Source: an uncultured Bacteroidota bacterium (GTDB taxonomy: Bacteria; Bacteroidota; Bacteroidia; Flavobacteriales; Flavobacteriaceae). Taken from it: DNA of 45,799 nucleotides. Numbering within the stretch: position 1 is the first letter of the stretch; each line of letters starts with the position of its first letter. Shown here one piece after another: positions 1 through 8,099 of the stretch. The stretch covers positions 1 to 45,799 of the forward strand of contig CACFJP010000012.1 in assembly GCA_902566635.1 (NCBI GenBank), in the 5' to 3' direction. Both the position numbers and the translations under genes were made by a program. The notes under the pieces are model-generated. The model was given only the letters and a program-made list of their open reading frames with translations, did no database searches and was not told the origin of the DNA.

Positions 1-154
1 AGAGATTTCTGGTCTTCATCTACATCTGTATGGAAAGGCTGAAACAAGACCTATGCGTAAAATGGGGCATATTACCTTGATTGGTGCTGATCTTGAAACC
101 CTTCGCAAAACAGCAAAACGCATCAAACAACAGGTGGTTGTACGCACTGACTAA
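1..154 (+). CDS. purK: PurK, N5-carboxyaminoimidazole ribonucleotide synthase (C-terminal end)
   Basis: Only the last 50 codons are present, reading in frame from base 2 to a TAA at 152-154; the 5' part lies outside the window. The peptide contains YGKAETRPMRKMGHIT, the Lys-Met-Gly-His signature close to the C terminus of ATP-grasp PurK proteins, followed by a helix ending in VVVRTD. PurK converts AIR, ATP and bicarbonate to N5-CAIR in purine synthesis. The next gene is purE, which uses that product, and this supports the call. A TAnnTTTG element lies in the 44-nt gap, so purE may also have its own promoter. Identification rests on a short tail plus context. Confidence 0.85.
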   Translation, partial: EISGLHLHLYGKAETRPMRKMGHITLIGADLETLRKTAKRIKQQVVVRTD

Positions 155-177
155 CAACGATATACAGCCCTTTTCGT

Positions 178-185
178 TATCTTTG
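178..185 (+). promoter_or_regulatory. Bacteroidetes -7 element upstream of purE
   Basis: TATCTTTG matches the TAnnTTTG consensus exactly and ends 13 nt before the purE ATG. I see no good -33 TTTG at the usual 17-20 nt spacing. It would give purE a very short leader in addition to any readthrough from purK. Confidence 0.55.
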
Positions 186-198
186 TAAAAACTTTTTT

Positions 199-681
199 AT
201 GAAAGTAGCAATTATCATGGGAAGTGCTTCAGACATGCCTGTTATGGAGGATGCGATCAAACTATTGAAGGGGTTTGGGGTTGAAACCCATGTCGATATT
301 GTTTCTGCACACCGAACTCCGAGCTATATGATGGATTTTGCCAGTTCTGCTCATCAAAAAGGAATAGGAGTAATTATCGCTGGTGCTGGAGGTGCTGCGC
401 ACTTGCCTGGAATGGTTGCTGCAGCCAGTCCCCTCCCAGTGATTGGGGTGCCTGTCAAGTCAAGAAACTCGATTGATGGATGGGATTCTGTGTTGTCGAT
501 TCTCCAAATGCCTAGTGGTGTCCCTGTAGCAACTGTTGCACTCGACGGCGCTGAAAATGCAGGGATTCTCGCTGCGCAAATTCTTGCAACCAACGATAAG
601 AATTTACAAGATAAAATTATCGGTTATAAAGAGGGTCTTGCCAAAAAAGTGGAATCGTCACGAAAAAATATAGACTCCTAA
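199..681 (+). CDS. purE: PurE, N5-carboxyaminoimidazole ribonucleotide mutase
   Basis: This class I PurE (160 aa, normal length) moves the carboxyl group of N5-CAIR to give CAIR in cytoplasmic de novo purine synthesis. Visible signatures are the nucleotide-binding loop GSASD (residues 8-12), the active-site segment SAHRTP (36-41) and the glycine-rich GAGGAAHLPGM (62-72). It follows purK by 44 nt, as expected for partners in consecutive steps. The ATG at 199 is the natural start because the strand opens directly with the first beta-strand, KVAIIMGS. Its TAA interlocks with the stop codon of the convergent membrane-protein gene in a shared CTAA at 678-681. Confidence 0.96.
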   Translation: MKVAIIMGSASDMPVMEDAIKLLKGFGVETHVDIVSAHRTPSYMMDFASSAHQKGIGVIIAGAGGAAHLPGMVAAASPLPVIGVPVKSRNSIDGWDSVLSILQMPSGVPVATVALDGAENAGILAAQILATNDKNLQDKIIGYKEGLAKKVESSRKNIDS

Positions 682-1475
682 ATCCATTTCCAAACAAGTA
701 TCGACAACAACCAAATGATGGGAAGAGATTCAACCCAAAAAGAGGCGAAATAAGGGCTTTGCTCTTCATTAGACTTGAGTAAGAGTACAATTGCAATAGC
801 AGTCGTCAGTACTGTTGGTGTTATGTCCTCAATCTGATGTGCCAAAAAATACGATAGTATATTGACAGCAACTAAGGAAAGAGTACCGATCATTTTCGCG
901 CCTTTTATACCAAATATTTGAGGAATTGTTTTCATGCGATTACTATCGTCATAGATATCGCGAATTTCAAAAGGGATCATCGTTGCAAAAGTCCACAGTG
1001 CCATTTGAATCCATAAAACAACAGAAATAGTACTGAACTGGCAACGATGGTTTATGAGGGGTATCAAAACAACAACTGATGCCCAACAACCCACCACTAC
1101 AAATGATTTGAGATAAGGCAACTGACGAAGCCCTGTAAAAAAACGATTGTTGGGCAGTACATACGAGAAACTCAATAAGCCCAAAAAAAATGCCAAAAGA
1201 AGTGTATGAAAAGTGAGTTTGGTGGCAGATATACACAAGCCTATAATTGTCAAAAATGAAAAGACTAATATGGGTCTTCTAGGGTTTACATGTTCTGAAA
1301 ATGAAAAGGAACGCATAAAATTATAGGTGACTACAGTTGCACAAAACACAAAGATAAATAAGGGGTACTGCCATGAAAGATCATACTGCAGATGAACAAT
1401 AGCCAGTAGTGACAATACAGCCAATCCAAGATGTGTACTTGATAGTACATAGAAACGAAAAAGTTTTGTGATCAA
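678..1475 (-). CDS. UbiA-like polytopic membrane protein (prenyltransferase family, degenerate)
   Basis: About 265 aa with roughly eight hydrophobic segments. PFEIRDIYDDSNRMKT, about two thirds along, resembles the second Asp-rich motif of UbiA-type prenyltransferases. The first motif (NDxxDxxxD) is not recognisable: the corresponding stretch reads YNFMRSFSFSEHVNPRRP. Catalytic activity is therefore uncertain, and both the substrate and the pathway are unknown. The longest ORF begins with a TTG at 1496, but that codon lies inside a TATATTTG promoter element at 1494-1501. I therefore place the start at the next in-frame TTG (1475), which gives MITKLFRFYVLSS; no ATG is available near the N terminus. 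The gene converges on purE with interlocked stop codons and is divergent from gcvP. Confidence 0.6.
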   Translation of the reverse strand: MITKLFRFYVLSSTHLGLAVLSLLAIVHLQYDLSWQYPLFIFVFCATVVTYNFMRSFSFSEHVNPRRPILVFSFLTIIGLCISATKLTFHTLLLAFFLGLLSFSYVLPNNRFFTGLRQLPYLKSFVVVGCWASVVVLIPLINHRCQFSTISVVLWIQMALWTFATMIPFEIRDIYDDSNRMKTIPQIFGIKGAKMIGTLSLVAVNILSYFLAHQIEDITPTVLTTAIAIVLLLKSNEEQSPYFASFWVESLPIIWLLSILVWKWI

Positions 1476-1493
1476 CAGGACAAGCTTTATTGA

Positions 1494-1501
1494 CAAATAT
1501 A
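1494..1501 (-). promoter_or_regulatory. Bacteroidetes -7 element for the UbiA-like gene
   Basis: The minus strand reads TATATTTG, an exact TAnnTTTG match. It overlaps the furthest-upstream possible start (TTG 1496), which argues for the internal TTG at 1475. No convincing -33 element is visible. Confidence 0.45.
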
Positions 1502-1569
1502 GCCATCTGATGGTTAAAAACTTTGTGAATATTCAAATCGCAAAAGCTGAAAAGATGTGTAGTTAACTT

Positions 1570-1577
1570 TAAATTTG
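1570..1577 (+). promoter_or_regulatory. Bacteroidetes -7 element for gcvP
   Basis: TAAATTTG, an exact TAnnTTTG match, ends 18 nt before the TTG start codon of gcvP. It supports that start, since no ATG exists between this element and the conserved protein body. Confidence 0.5.
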
Positions 1578-1595
1578 TAGGATAAAAAATTTGAC

Positions 1596-4430
1596 TTGAA
1601 AACGACACATTTTGCTTACAGACATATAGGACCCAGAAGTAGTGAAGTAAAAGAAATGCTGGCGGCTGTTGAGGCAGATTCCTTGGATGAACTTTGTCAG
1701 CAAACTATCCCTGAATCGATTAGGATTGACAAGCAAATGAATCTTCCAACTGCAATGAGTGAGGCAGAATGCTTGGCCCACATTGCAGAGCTGGGTTCAA
1801 AAAATAAGCTTTATAAAAATTATATTGGCATGGGTTATCACCCAACTCACCTTCCTGCTGTGATTCAAAGAAATATACTCGAAAACCCAGGTTGGTACAC
1901 TGCTTATACCCCTTATCAAGCCGAAATAGCACAGGGTCGTTTAGAGGCTGTTCTGAATTTCCAAACGATGGTTTGTGATCTCACAGGAATGCCTCTTGCA
2001 AATGCATCCCTCTTGGACGAAAGCACTGCAGCAGCTGAAGCGATGAGTATGCTTTACAGTCTGCGAAATGCAGCACAAAAAAAAGGAGAAGTAAATGAAT
2101 TTTTTGTTGACAACAATATACTGCCACAAACACTGGCTGTGTTGCAAACACGTGCTGTGCCGCTGGGCATCAAGCTCATACAGGGGGATGCTGACATTTG
2201 GACTCCCTCATCACACTTTTTTGGCGCCATATTTCAGTATCCTGGAAAGCATGGTCACATCATCGACTTGCAAGCTGCAACCGAAAAAGCCATTGGTTTT
2301 GATATCAAAACGATTGTTGCAGCAGACATCATGAGTTTGGCACTACTCGAGGCGCCAGGTACTTTTGGTGCAGATGTCGTTGTTGGCAGCACCCAACGCT
2401 TCGGCATTCCTATGGGTTATGGTGGTCCTCATGCAGCTTATTTTGCTACCAAAACAGAATATAAACGCAATGTTCCTGGGCGTATCATTGGAGTTACACA
2501 AGATATACAAGGCGATCGTGCACTTCGTATGGCACTCCAAACACGTGAACAGCACATCAAACGCGATCGTGCAACATCAAATATCTGTACTGCTCAAGTC
2601 CTACTGGCTGTGATGGCAGGTATGTTTGCTGTTCATCATGGGCCTGTTGGCCTGCGTCAAATTGCGAGTCGTATCCATAAAAATACCTTAAAACTTTACA
2701 AGGGCTTAATGAACCTTGGTATAACCGTTAACAACAATCATTTCTTCGACACTTTGGAAGTGATCGCCCCAACAGAAACCATTGATAAAGAAGCACTTGC
2801 AAAGGGAATAAATCTAAATATCATAAGTGATGATCGACTAAGTATTACAGTAAATGAGCTTACAACAGCATCAGATATCTATGAGCTAATTGAGATTTTC
2901 AGTGTTGTGAAATTAATTCATTCGGAGAATCATTTTGATGAGGTTGGCATACCACCATCTAGAAAAAGAACGACCGATTTTCTCACGCAAGAGGTGTTTC
3001 ACAACTACCAATCTGAGTCCTCTCTGATGCGTTATATCAAAAAACTTGAGAGAAAGGATTTGTCCCTCACACACAGTATGATTGCCTTAGGGTCTTGTAC
3101 AATGAAACTTAATGCAGCTGCACAACTCCTACCCCTGAGCAGACCTGAATGGGGAAATATTCATCCGTTTGCACCCAAAAATCAAGTGCAAGGATATCAG
3201 CATATTCTACAAGAACTCGAGCGTTATTTATCTGAGATTACTGGCTTTTCTGGAACCTCACTACAGCCCAATTCAGGTGCTCAAGGAGAATTTAGTGGTT
3301 TGATGGTCATACGTTCCTATCACAAATCACGTGGCGACAGCCATCGCAATATTTGCTTGATTCCATCCTCTGCACACGGTACCAATCCTGCCTCAGCTGT
3401 GATGGCTGGTATGCGCGTCGTTGTTGTTGGAACAGACAAACATGGTAACATCAATGAGGATGAGTTATGTGAAAAGGCAAATCTCTATGCTGAAAATCTG
3501 GCAGCGCTGATGATAACATACCCATCCACTCATGGGGTGTTTGAGTCCTCCATACAGCGAATTACGAAGGTGATTCATGACTGTGGAGGGCAGGTGTATA
3601 TGGATGGGGCAAACATGAATGCACAAGTTGGCCTCACAAATCCTGCCCTGATTGGTGCCGATGTATGCCACCTCAATTTACACAAGACCTTTGCCATTCC
3701 ACATGGTGGGGGTGGCCCTGGCGTGGGTCCCATCTGCGTTGCTAAGCAATTGGTGCCCTTCCTACCAACTCACCCTTATATGTCTGATCAATCAAATGCT
3801 GTTACAATTTCAGGAGCGCCTTGGGGATCCGCTTTGATCTGTCTGATCTCTTATTCATACATTCGAATGCTTGGTGCCAATGGGCTGAAAAGATCGACAG
3901 AAATTGCCATTTTAAATGCCAATTATATAAAGCAAAAATTAGAAAAGCACTATGAAATCCTCTACAAAGGAGAGTCTGGTCGAGCAGCGCATGAGTTTAT
4001 CATCGACTGCCGCCCTTTTAAAGAAAAAGGTATTGAAGTCGTGGACATTGCCAAAAGACTAATGGACTATGGGTTCCACTCACCTACAGTTTCGTTTCCA
4101 GTGGGAGGCACAATGATGATTGAGCCAACAGAAAGTGAAGACAAATCAGAACTTGATCGATTTTGCGACGCTATGATTTCGATTCGATTTGAAATTGAAG
4201 GTAGTGATGCCAATCAGAAAAATAATATTTTGCATAATGCACCCCACACATTGGCACTGCTCACAGCAGATGAATGGGATCTTCCATATAGCCGAAGTGA
4301 AGCAGCATACCCACTTGCTTTTGTGAGAGAAAATAAGTTCTGGCCAAGTGTTAGGAGAACCAATGAAGCTTTTGGGGATCGTAATTTAATATGCACTTGT
4401 ACCCCTATTAAGGAATTTGAAACAACTTAA
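1596..4430 (+). CDS. gcvP: Glycine dehydrogenase (decarboxylating), P protein of the glycine cleavage system
   Basis: This is a 944-aa, fused (alpha2-type) P protein. It decarboxylates glycine with pyridoxal phosphate and passes the aminomethyl group to lipoylated H protein. The N terminus FAYRHIGP is the family start, and the C-terminal half carries the PLP-binding lysine in HLNLHKTFAIPHGGGGPG (Lys697), preceded by the glycine-rich SSAHGTNPASAVMAG. The start codon is TTG: it is the only candidate that places the N terminus correctly, and a TAAATTTG promoter element sits 18 nt upstream. No gcvT or gcvH lies nearby, so the system is dispersed. About 160 nt of AT-rich DNA follow before the next gene. 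Confidence 0.97.
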   Translation: MKTTHFAYRHIGPRSSEVKEMLAAVEADSLDELCQQTIPESIRIDKQMNLPTAMSEAECLAHIAELGSKNKLYKNYIGMGYHPTHLPAVIQRNILENPGWYTAYTPYQAEIAQGRLEAVLNFQTMVCDLTGMPLANASLLDESTAAAEAMSMLYSLRNAAQKKGEVNEFFVDNNILPQTLAVLQTRAVPLGIKLIQGDADIWTPSSHFFGAIFQYPGKHGHIIDLQAATEKAIGFDIKTIVAADIMSLALLEAPGTFGADVVVGSTQRFGIPMGYGGPHAAYFATKTEYKRNVPGRIIGVTQDIQGDRALRMALQTREQHIKRDRATSNICTAQVLLAVMAGMFAVHHGPVGLRQIASRIHKNTLKLYKGLMNLGITVNNNHFFDTLEVIAPTETIDKEALAKGINLNIISDDRLSITVNELTTASDIYELIEIFSVVKLIHSENHFDEVGIPPSRKRTTDFLTQEVFHNYQSESSLMRYIKKLERKDLSLTHSMIALGSCTMKLNAAAQLLPLSRPEWGNIHPFAPKNQVQGYQHILQELERYLSEITGFSGTSLQPNSGAQGEFSGLMVIRSYHKSRGDSHRNICLIPSSAHGTNPASAVMAGMRVVVVGTDKHGNINEDELCEKANLYAENLAALMITYPSTHGVFESSIQRITKVIHDCGGQVYMDGANMNAQVGLTNPALIGADVCHLNLHKTFAIPHGGGGPGVGPICVAKQLVPFLPTHPYMSDQSNAVTISGAPWGSALICLISYSYIRMLGANGLKRSTEIAILNANYIKQKLEKHYEILYKGESGRAAHEFIIDCRPFKEKGIEVVDIAKRLMDYGFHSPTVSFPVGGTMMIEPTESEDKSELDRFCDAMISIRFEIEGSDANQKNNILHNAPHTLALLTADEWDLPYSRSEAAYPLAFVRENKFWPSVRRTNEAFGDRNLICTCTPIKEFETT

Positions 4431-4509
4431 TTTTAAATTTAAATATCTGATTTGTAAGTGTTTATAATATTTGTTTTAATCTAAGGTTATACTTTTCAGT
4501 TTCTTGTGC

Positions 4510-4517
4510 TATTTTTG
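4510..4517 (+). promoter_or_regulatory. Possible -7 element upstream of the FabH-like gene
   Basis: TATTTTTG matches TAnnTTTG 73 nt before the ATG. A weaker AAGCTTTG (4580-4587) ends only 3 nt before the ATG and is an alternative. In this AT-rich 160-nt gap, chance matches are likely. Confidence 0.3.
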
Positions 4518-4590
4518 GACATCGTAGTAACTTTTATGTTTTTACTATTGAGTGTAAGAATGTATTTAGTTTTGATTAAAAGCTTTGTAA

Positions 4591-5649
4591 ATGGCCATTA
4601 AAATTACAGGTACTGGGTGTTATATTCCTGAAAATATAACATCGAATCAGAACTTTTTACAGCATGAATTTTATCAGGCTGATGGCACTCCATTTTCGAT
4701 TGCCAACGAGTCAATCATCGAAAAGTTTCAGTCAATCACTGGTATTGTTGAACGTAAGTATGCCAAAAATCACCACAACACTAGTGATCTTGCTACTTTT
4801 GCGGCCGAGCGAGCAATCGATGATGCGGGCATTGAACCTGAGCAACTCGACTATATCATCGTGGGGCACAACTTCGGAGATGTAAGTCATGGTCACACCC
4901 AACCGGATATGTTGCCAGCCCTTGCAGCAAGAGTAAAACACAAACTGGGCATTCAAAACCCAAATTGTGTGGCATATGATCTCATCTTTGGTTGCCCTGG
5001 ATGGCTAGAAGGTGTCATCCAAGCGCAAGCGTTCATCAAGTCAGGGATTGCAAAACGATGCCTTGTTATCGGAGCAGAAACCCTGTCTCGTGTTGTGGAC
5101 CACAATGACAGAGATTCAATGATTTTTGCTGATGGTGCAGGTGCGACCATCATAGAAGATAAAGATGAAGTTGGAGGGCTTTTATCACATCGTACAGCCA
5201 CCTACACAATAGACGAAACCTACTACATCTATTCTGGTGGTTCTTATTGTAAACCTACAACCAACAACACCCAATATATCAAAATGGAGGGGCGCAAAGT
5301 GTATGAGTTTGCGCTAAGCCATGTTCCCCAAGCGATGAAGGATTGCTTCGATACATCTGGATTTCAAATTGATGACCTTAAAAAAGTATTTATCCATCAA
5401 GCCAACGAGAAAATGGACGAGGCAATTTTAAAACGTTTTTATCGCCTATACACAACGCAAATGCCTGAGGATGTGCTACCAATGAACATAAAAACTTATG
5501 GCAATAGTTCTGTGGCCACTGTCCCCACTCTATTTGACTTGGTTCGAAAAAATCAACTTAAAAATCATAAGCTCAACAAAGGCGATGTTGTGATGTTTGC
5601 CAGTGTTGGTGCTGGAATGAATATCAACGCTGTTACTTATCAGATTTAG
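4591..5649 (+). CDS. Beta-ketoacyl-ACP synthase III family protein (FabH-like thiolase-fold enzyme)
   Basis: A 352-aa thiolase-fold condensing enzyme. The Cys-His-Asn triad of FabH-type ketosynthases is visible as Cys135 (DLIFGCPGW), His269 (FIHQAN) and Asn305 (YGNSSVAT). FabH enzymes start fatty acid chains by condensing acyl-CoA with malonyl-ACP. This copy has insertions near the N terminus and an unusual loop around YYIYSGGSYCKPTTNN, so it is probably a paralogue with a special primer or product rather than the housekeeping FabH; I infer this and cannot name the substrate. It stands alone, with no fatty-acid genes next to it, and its 3' end overlaps the convergent phosphatase gene by 17 nt. 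Confidence 0.85.
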   Translation: MAIKITGTGCYIPENITSNQNFLQHEFYQADGTPFSIANESIIEKFQSITGIVERKYAKNHHNTSDLATFAAERAIDDAGIEPEQLDYIIVGHNFGDVSHGHTQPDMLPALAARVKHKLGIQNPNCVAYDLIFGCPGWLEGVIQAQAFIKSGIAKRCLVIGAETLSRVVDHNDRDSMIFADGAGATIIEDKDEVGGLLSHRTATYTIDETYYIYSGGSYCKPTTNNTQYIKMEGRKVYEFALSHVPQAMKDCFDTSGFQIDDLKKVFIHQANEKMDEAILKRFYRLYTTQMPEDVLPMNIKTYGNSSVATVPTLFDLVRKNQLKNHKLNKGDVVMFASVGAGMNINAVTYQI

Positions 5650-7282
5650 CTAGAGCCTCAGAAATCACATCTCCTGTCATCCCATTTGGAAAAGCGATTC
5701 CCAACAAGGCACACATCGTTGGTGCGATGTCTGTAATCGAAGTCATTTCGTAGGTCTGCCCTGACTTGATTCCACGGCCCATCATTAAAAGTGGCGCATG
5801 CGTATCATAGGAAAAGCCAGTGCCATGAGTTGTACCTGTATGACCATAATCAATATGCCCTGGTTTAGGAATCATATAAATATCACCCGCTCTTTTGACA
5901 TGATTGCCACGAAGCAAGAGGTTGTGCAGCTTTTCAGAAGGACTCAAAAAAGGCACATCAGTCGTTTTAAATGCTTTTTCAATGGTTGAAAAGCGAAGGA
6001 TTACACGAATCGCTTCACCAGTCAACTCATTTAAAACGAGTTTATTTTTTTCAATTTTTTCATAATCTAAATATATCTGATCATTACCAATGTACAGCAC
6101 TAAATTATCTACCCCTGTTTTCGAAAATAAAGCTTGATTGACTTGATTTTTAATTCCTTCGCTCTTGTCATGGCCCCCTGGAAGTTTGTGATCGTTGAGA
6201 TACTTGGGGACATGAACAGCTCCATGATCTGAGGTTAGAAACAAGGTAACCTGGTCCATTCCAACCATCTGATCAATTTCGGAAAATAACCGCTCCAATT
6301 CCAAGTCCAATCGCAGATAGGTATCTTGTATTTCAACAGATGTCAAACCAAATTGATGTCCTATGTGATCTGTTGAGGAGTAACTAACCATCAACACATC
6401 TGTTTCTGCTGTTTTGCCAAGGTCTTCATTGGCAAGGGCAAGGACAGCCATATCTGTCACCATCGTGTTCCCGAAGGGGGTATTGCAAACCAAGTCTAAC
6501 CCTTTGTCTTTGTAATAATCAGGGGAAAGATTTGACAGATCATAAGGGAATGTTGGCCGTTCTGCTCCTTTAAATATACCTTCGTATGGCATATCATCAG
6601 GCCCACTAGCAGAATAAGTTTCAATCGGTCTTAAGGTGTTCCAAACAGATGAAGCGTATTGATGAGGATATTTTTTGGCATTATAGTCAGACACCCATTT
6701 TGGCAAAGAATCCATATAGTAGGTGCTTGTTGTAAAAACACCTTCTTGGTCTCCAGCAAACCAATAGGCTGCATTGGCCGAATGCCCAGTTGATAGTATA
6801 GCGGAGCGATCTTTTAGAGATACCCCAATTACCTTGTTTCGAAACTGAGTGTGCAACCGAAGTTGATCTGCAAAGGTGGTTGTGATTAGGTGTTTAGGAG
6901 ATTTTCTGCCTTTGACTGCTGAGCCCAAGCCCGTTACATCGTCATCATGAACACAATACACCTCATGTTGCATTGTGCGATCATACCATTCATTGCCTAT
7001 AATCCCATGAACTGAGGGGGTTGATCCAGTTGAAATGGAAGCATGCCCAGGCCCTGTTAGGGTTTGATAATAATTAAAGTGATGATTGTGAGCCACAAAT
7101 CCTTCTTTGTAAAAGCGTTTAAATCCATTTGGACCCAAGTCATCCCAAAAGCGAGTGAGATAATCATATCTCATCTGATCAACGACAATACCAACCACAA
7201 GCTTGGGTGAATTTTCTTGAGTAGATGGGTTGCAAGCTATAAGGCCAAATAAAATAAAGCAAGTAGGCAGAAGTGTTTTCAT
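5633..7282 (-). CDS. pafA: PafA-like alkaline phosphatase superfamily lipoprotein
   Basis: A 549-aa exported phosphatase. The N terminus MKTLLPTCFILFGLIAC is a lipoprotein signal with the lipid-attachment Cys at 17. Residues known from PafA are present: a metal-ligand Asp35 (VVDQM), nucleophile Thr76 (TLTGPGH), Asn97 (GIIGNEW), and Lys157 and Arg159 in VSLKDRSAIL, the phosphate-binding pair of phosphate-irrepressible PafA. Further metal ligands are in STDHIGHQFG, TSDHGAVH and GTTHG. It likely releases phosphate from many monoesters in the periplasm or at the surface. A longer reading frame reaches 7378, but it would overlap mlaE and start upstream of this gene's own TATCTTTG promoter (7300-7307), so ATG 7282 is chosen. 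Confidence 0.9.
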   Translation of the reverse strand: MKTLLPTCFILFGLIACNPSTQENSPKLVVGIVVDQMRYDYLTRFWDDLGPNGFKRFYKEGFVAHNHHFNYYQTLTGPGHASISTGSTPSVHGIIGNEWYDRTMQHEVYCVHDDDVTGLGSAVKGRKSPKHLITTTFADQLRLHTQFRNKVIGVSLKDRSAILSTGHSANAAYWFAGDQEGVFTTSTYYMDSLPKWVSDYNAKKYPHQYASSVWNTLRPIETYSASGPDDMPYEGIFKGAERPTFPYDLSNLSPDYYKDKGLDLVCNTPFGNTMVTDMAVLALANEDLGKTAETDVLMVSYSSTDHIGHQFGLTSVEIQDTYLRLDLELERLFSEIDQMVGMDQVTLFLTSDHGAVHVPKYLNDHKLPGGHDKSEGIKNQVNQALFSKTGVDNLVLYIGNDQIYLDYEKIEKNKLVLNELTGEAIRVILRFSTIEKAFKTTDVPFLSPSEKLHNLLLRGNHVKRAGDIYMIPKPGHIDYGHTGTTHGTGFSYDTHAPLLMMGRGIKSGQTYEMTSITDIAPTMCALLGIAFPNGMTGDVISEALAKSDK

Positions 7283-7299
7283 GATTGAAGATAAAAACA

Positions 7300-7307
7300 C
7301 AAAGATA
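7300..7307 (-). promoter_or_regulatory. Bacteroidetes -7 element for the PafA-like gene
   Basis: The minus strand reads TATCTTTG, an exact consensus match ending 17 nt before ATG 7282. It lies downstream of the longer ORF's start at 7378 and so excludes that start. Confidence 0.65.
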
Positions 7308-7348
7308 ATTTTTTTGAAACACAACACTTTTAAGCAAACATTATTTTT

Positions 7349-7356
7349 TACTTTCG
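7349..7356 (+). promoter_or_regulatory. -7-like element directly in front of mlaE
   Basis: TACTTTCG differs from TAnnTTTG at one position and ends 4 nt before ATG 7361. TTTT at 7328-7331 stands 17 nt upstream and could act as the -33 element. The spacing predicts a leaderless or nearly leaderless mRNA. Confidence 0.4.
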
Positions 7357-7360
7357 TCAA

Positions 7361-8098
7361 ATGAATATGTTCAAACATATAGGTGCCTATTTTTTGATGC
7401 TTCGCCTTATGTTCATCAAACCTACAAAACGATCTATCATGTATGGGCTTGTGATGAAAGAAGTTCAGGATTTAATCTTGGGTTCATTAGGTATTGTATG
7501 CTTTCTTTCATTCTTTGTTGGTGGTGTTGTTTCTATTCAAACGGCTTTGAACATTGACAGCTCTTTTATACCTGAAAATCTAGTTGGTTTCGCAACCCGA
7601 CAATCAATTATATTAGAATTTGCACCCACTTTCATGGCGATAATATTGGCAGGAAAAGTTGGGTCATATATCACATCAAGCATAGGAACTATGCGTGTGA
7701 CAGAGCAAATCGATGCCCTAGAAGTGATGGGTATCAATTCAGTCAATTTTTTGGTGTTTCCCAAGCTCATTGCAATGACTTTGTTGCCAATCGTCATTAT
7801 CTTTTCAATGTTTTTAGGCATTTTTGGTGGTTGGGCTGCAACCATATACAGTGGTTTTTCAAGCAGCTCTGCTTTTATTGAAGGCATACAGTTGGAATTC
7901 AATTCCTTTCATGTCGTTTATGCATTTTTCAAAACCTTTTTATTCGCAATAATTTTGGCTACAATCCCCTCGTATCATGGTTATTATATGAAAGGCGGCG
8001 CACTTGATGTTGGACGTGCAAGTACAGTCTCCTTTGTCTGGTGTTCTGTAGTGATTATTGTTGTCAACTATTTCGTAACCCAACTGTTTTTCTCCTAA
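7361..8098 (+). CDS. mlaE: MlaE-type ABC transporter permease (phospholipid/lipid asymmetry)
   Basis: A 245-aa inner-membrane permease of the MlaE/YrbE family with about five membrane segments. The conserved core GFATRQSIILEFAPTF and the segment GKVGSYITSSIGTMRVTEQ, followed by DALEVMGIN, are diagnostic; the latter forms the coupling region for the ATPase. Together with the ATPase encoded 1 nt downstream it should form an inner-membrane ABC transporter that moves phospholipids between membranes. The periplasmic MCE-domain subunit (MlaD) is not in this operon and must be elsewhere. The ATG at 7361 gives the normal N terminus; an internal Met at codon 3 is the only nearby alternative. Confidence 0.92.
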   Translation: MNMFKHIGAYFLMLRLMFIKPTKRSIMYGLVMKEVQDLILGSLGIVCFLSFFVGGVVSIQTALNIDSSFIPENLVGFATRQSIILEFAPTFMAIILAGKVGSYITSSIGTMRVTEQIDALEVMGINSVNFLVFPKLIAMTLLPIVIIFSMFLGIFGGWAATIYSGFSSSSAFIEGIQLEFNSFHVVYAFFKTFLFAIILATIPSYHGYYMKGGALDVGRASTVSFVWCSVVIIVVNYFVTQLFFS

Positions 8099-8099
8099 A

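Noticed and set aside
4431-4590. Small RNA, riboswitch or terminator in the AT-rich gap behind gcvP
   Set aside because: I found no stable stem or known riboswitch core (in particular nothing like a glycine aptamer, and it lies downstream, not upstream, of gcvP).
7283-7378. 32-codon N-terminal extension of the PafA-like gene
   Set aside because: It overlaps mlaE and starts upstream of the gene's own -7 element; the lipoprotein signal begins at ATG 7282.
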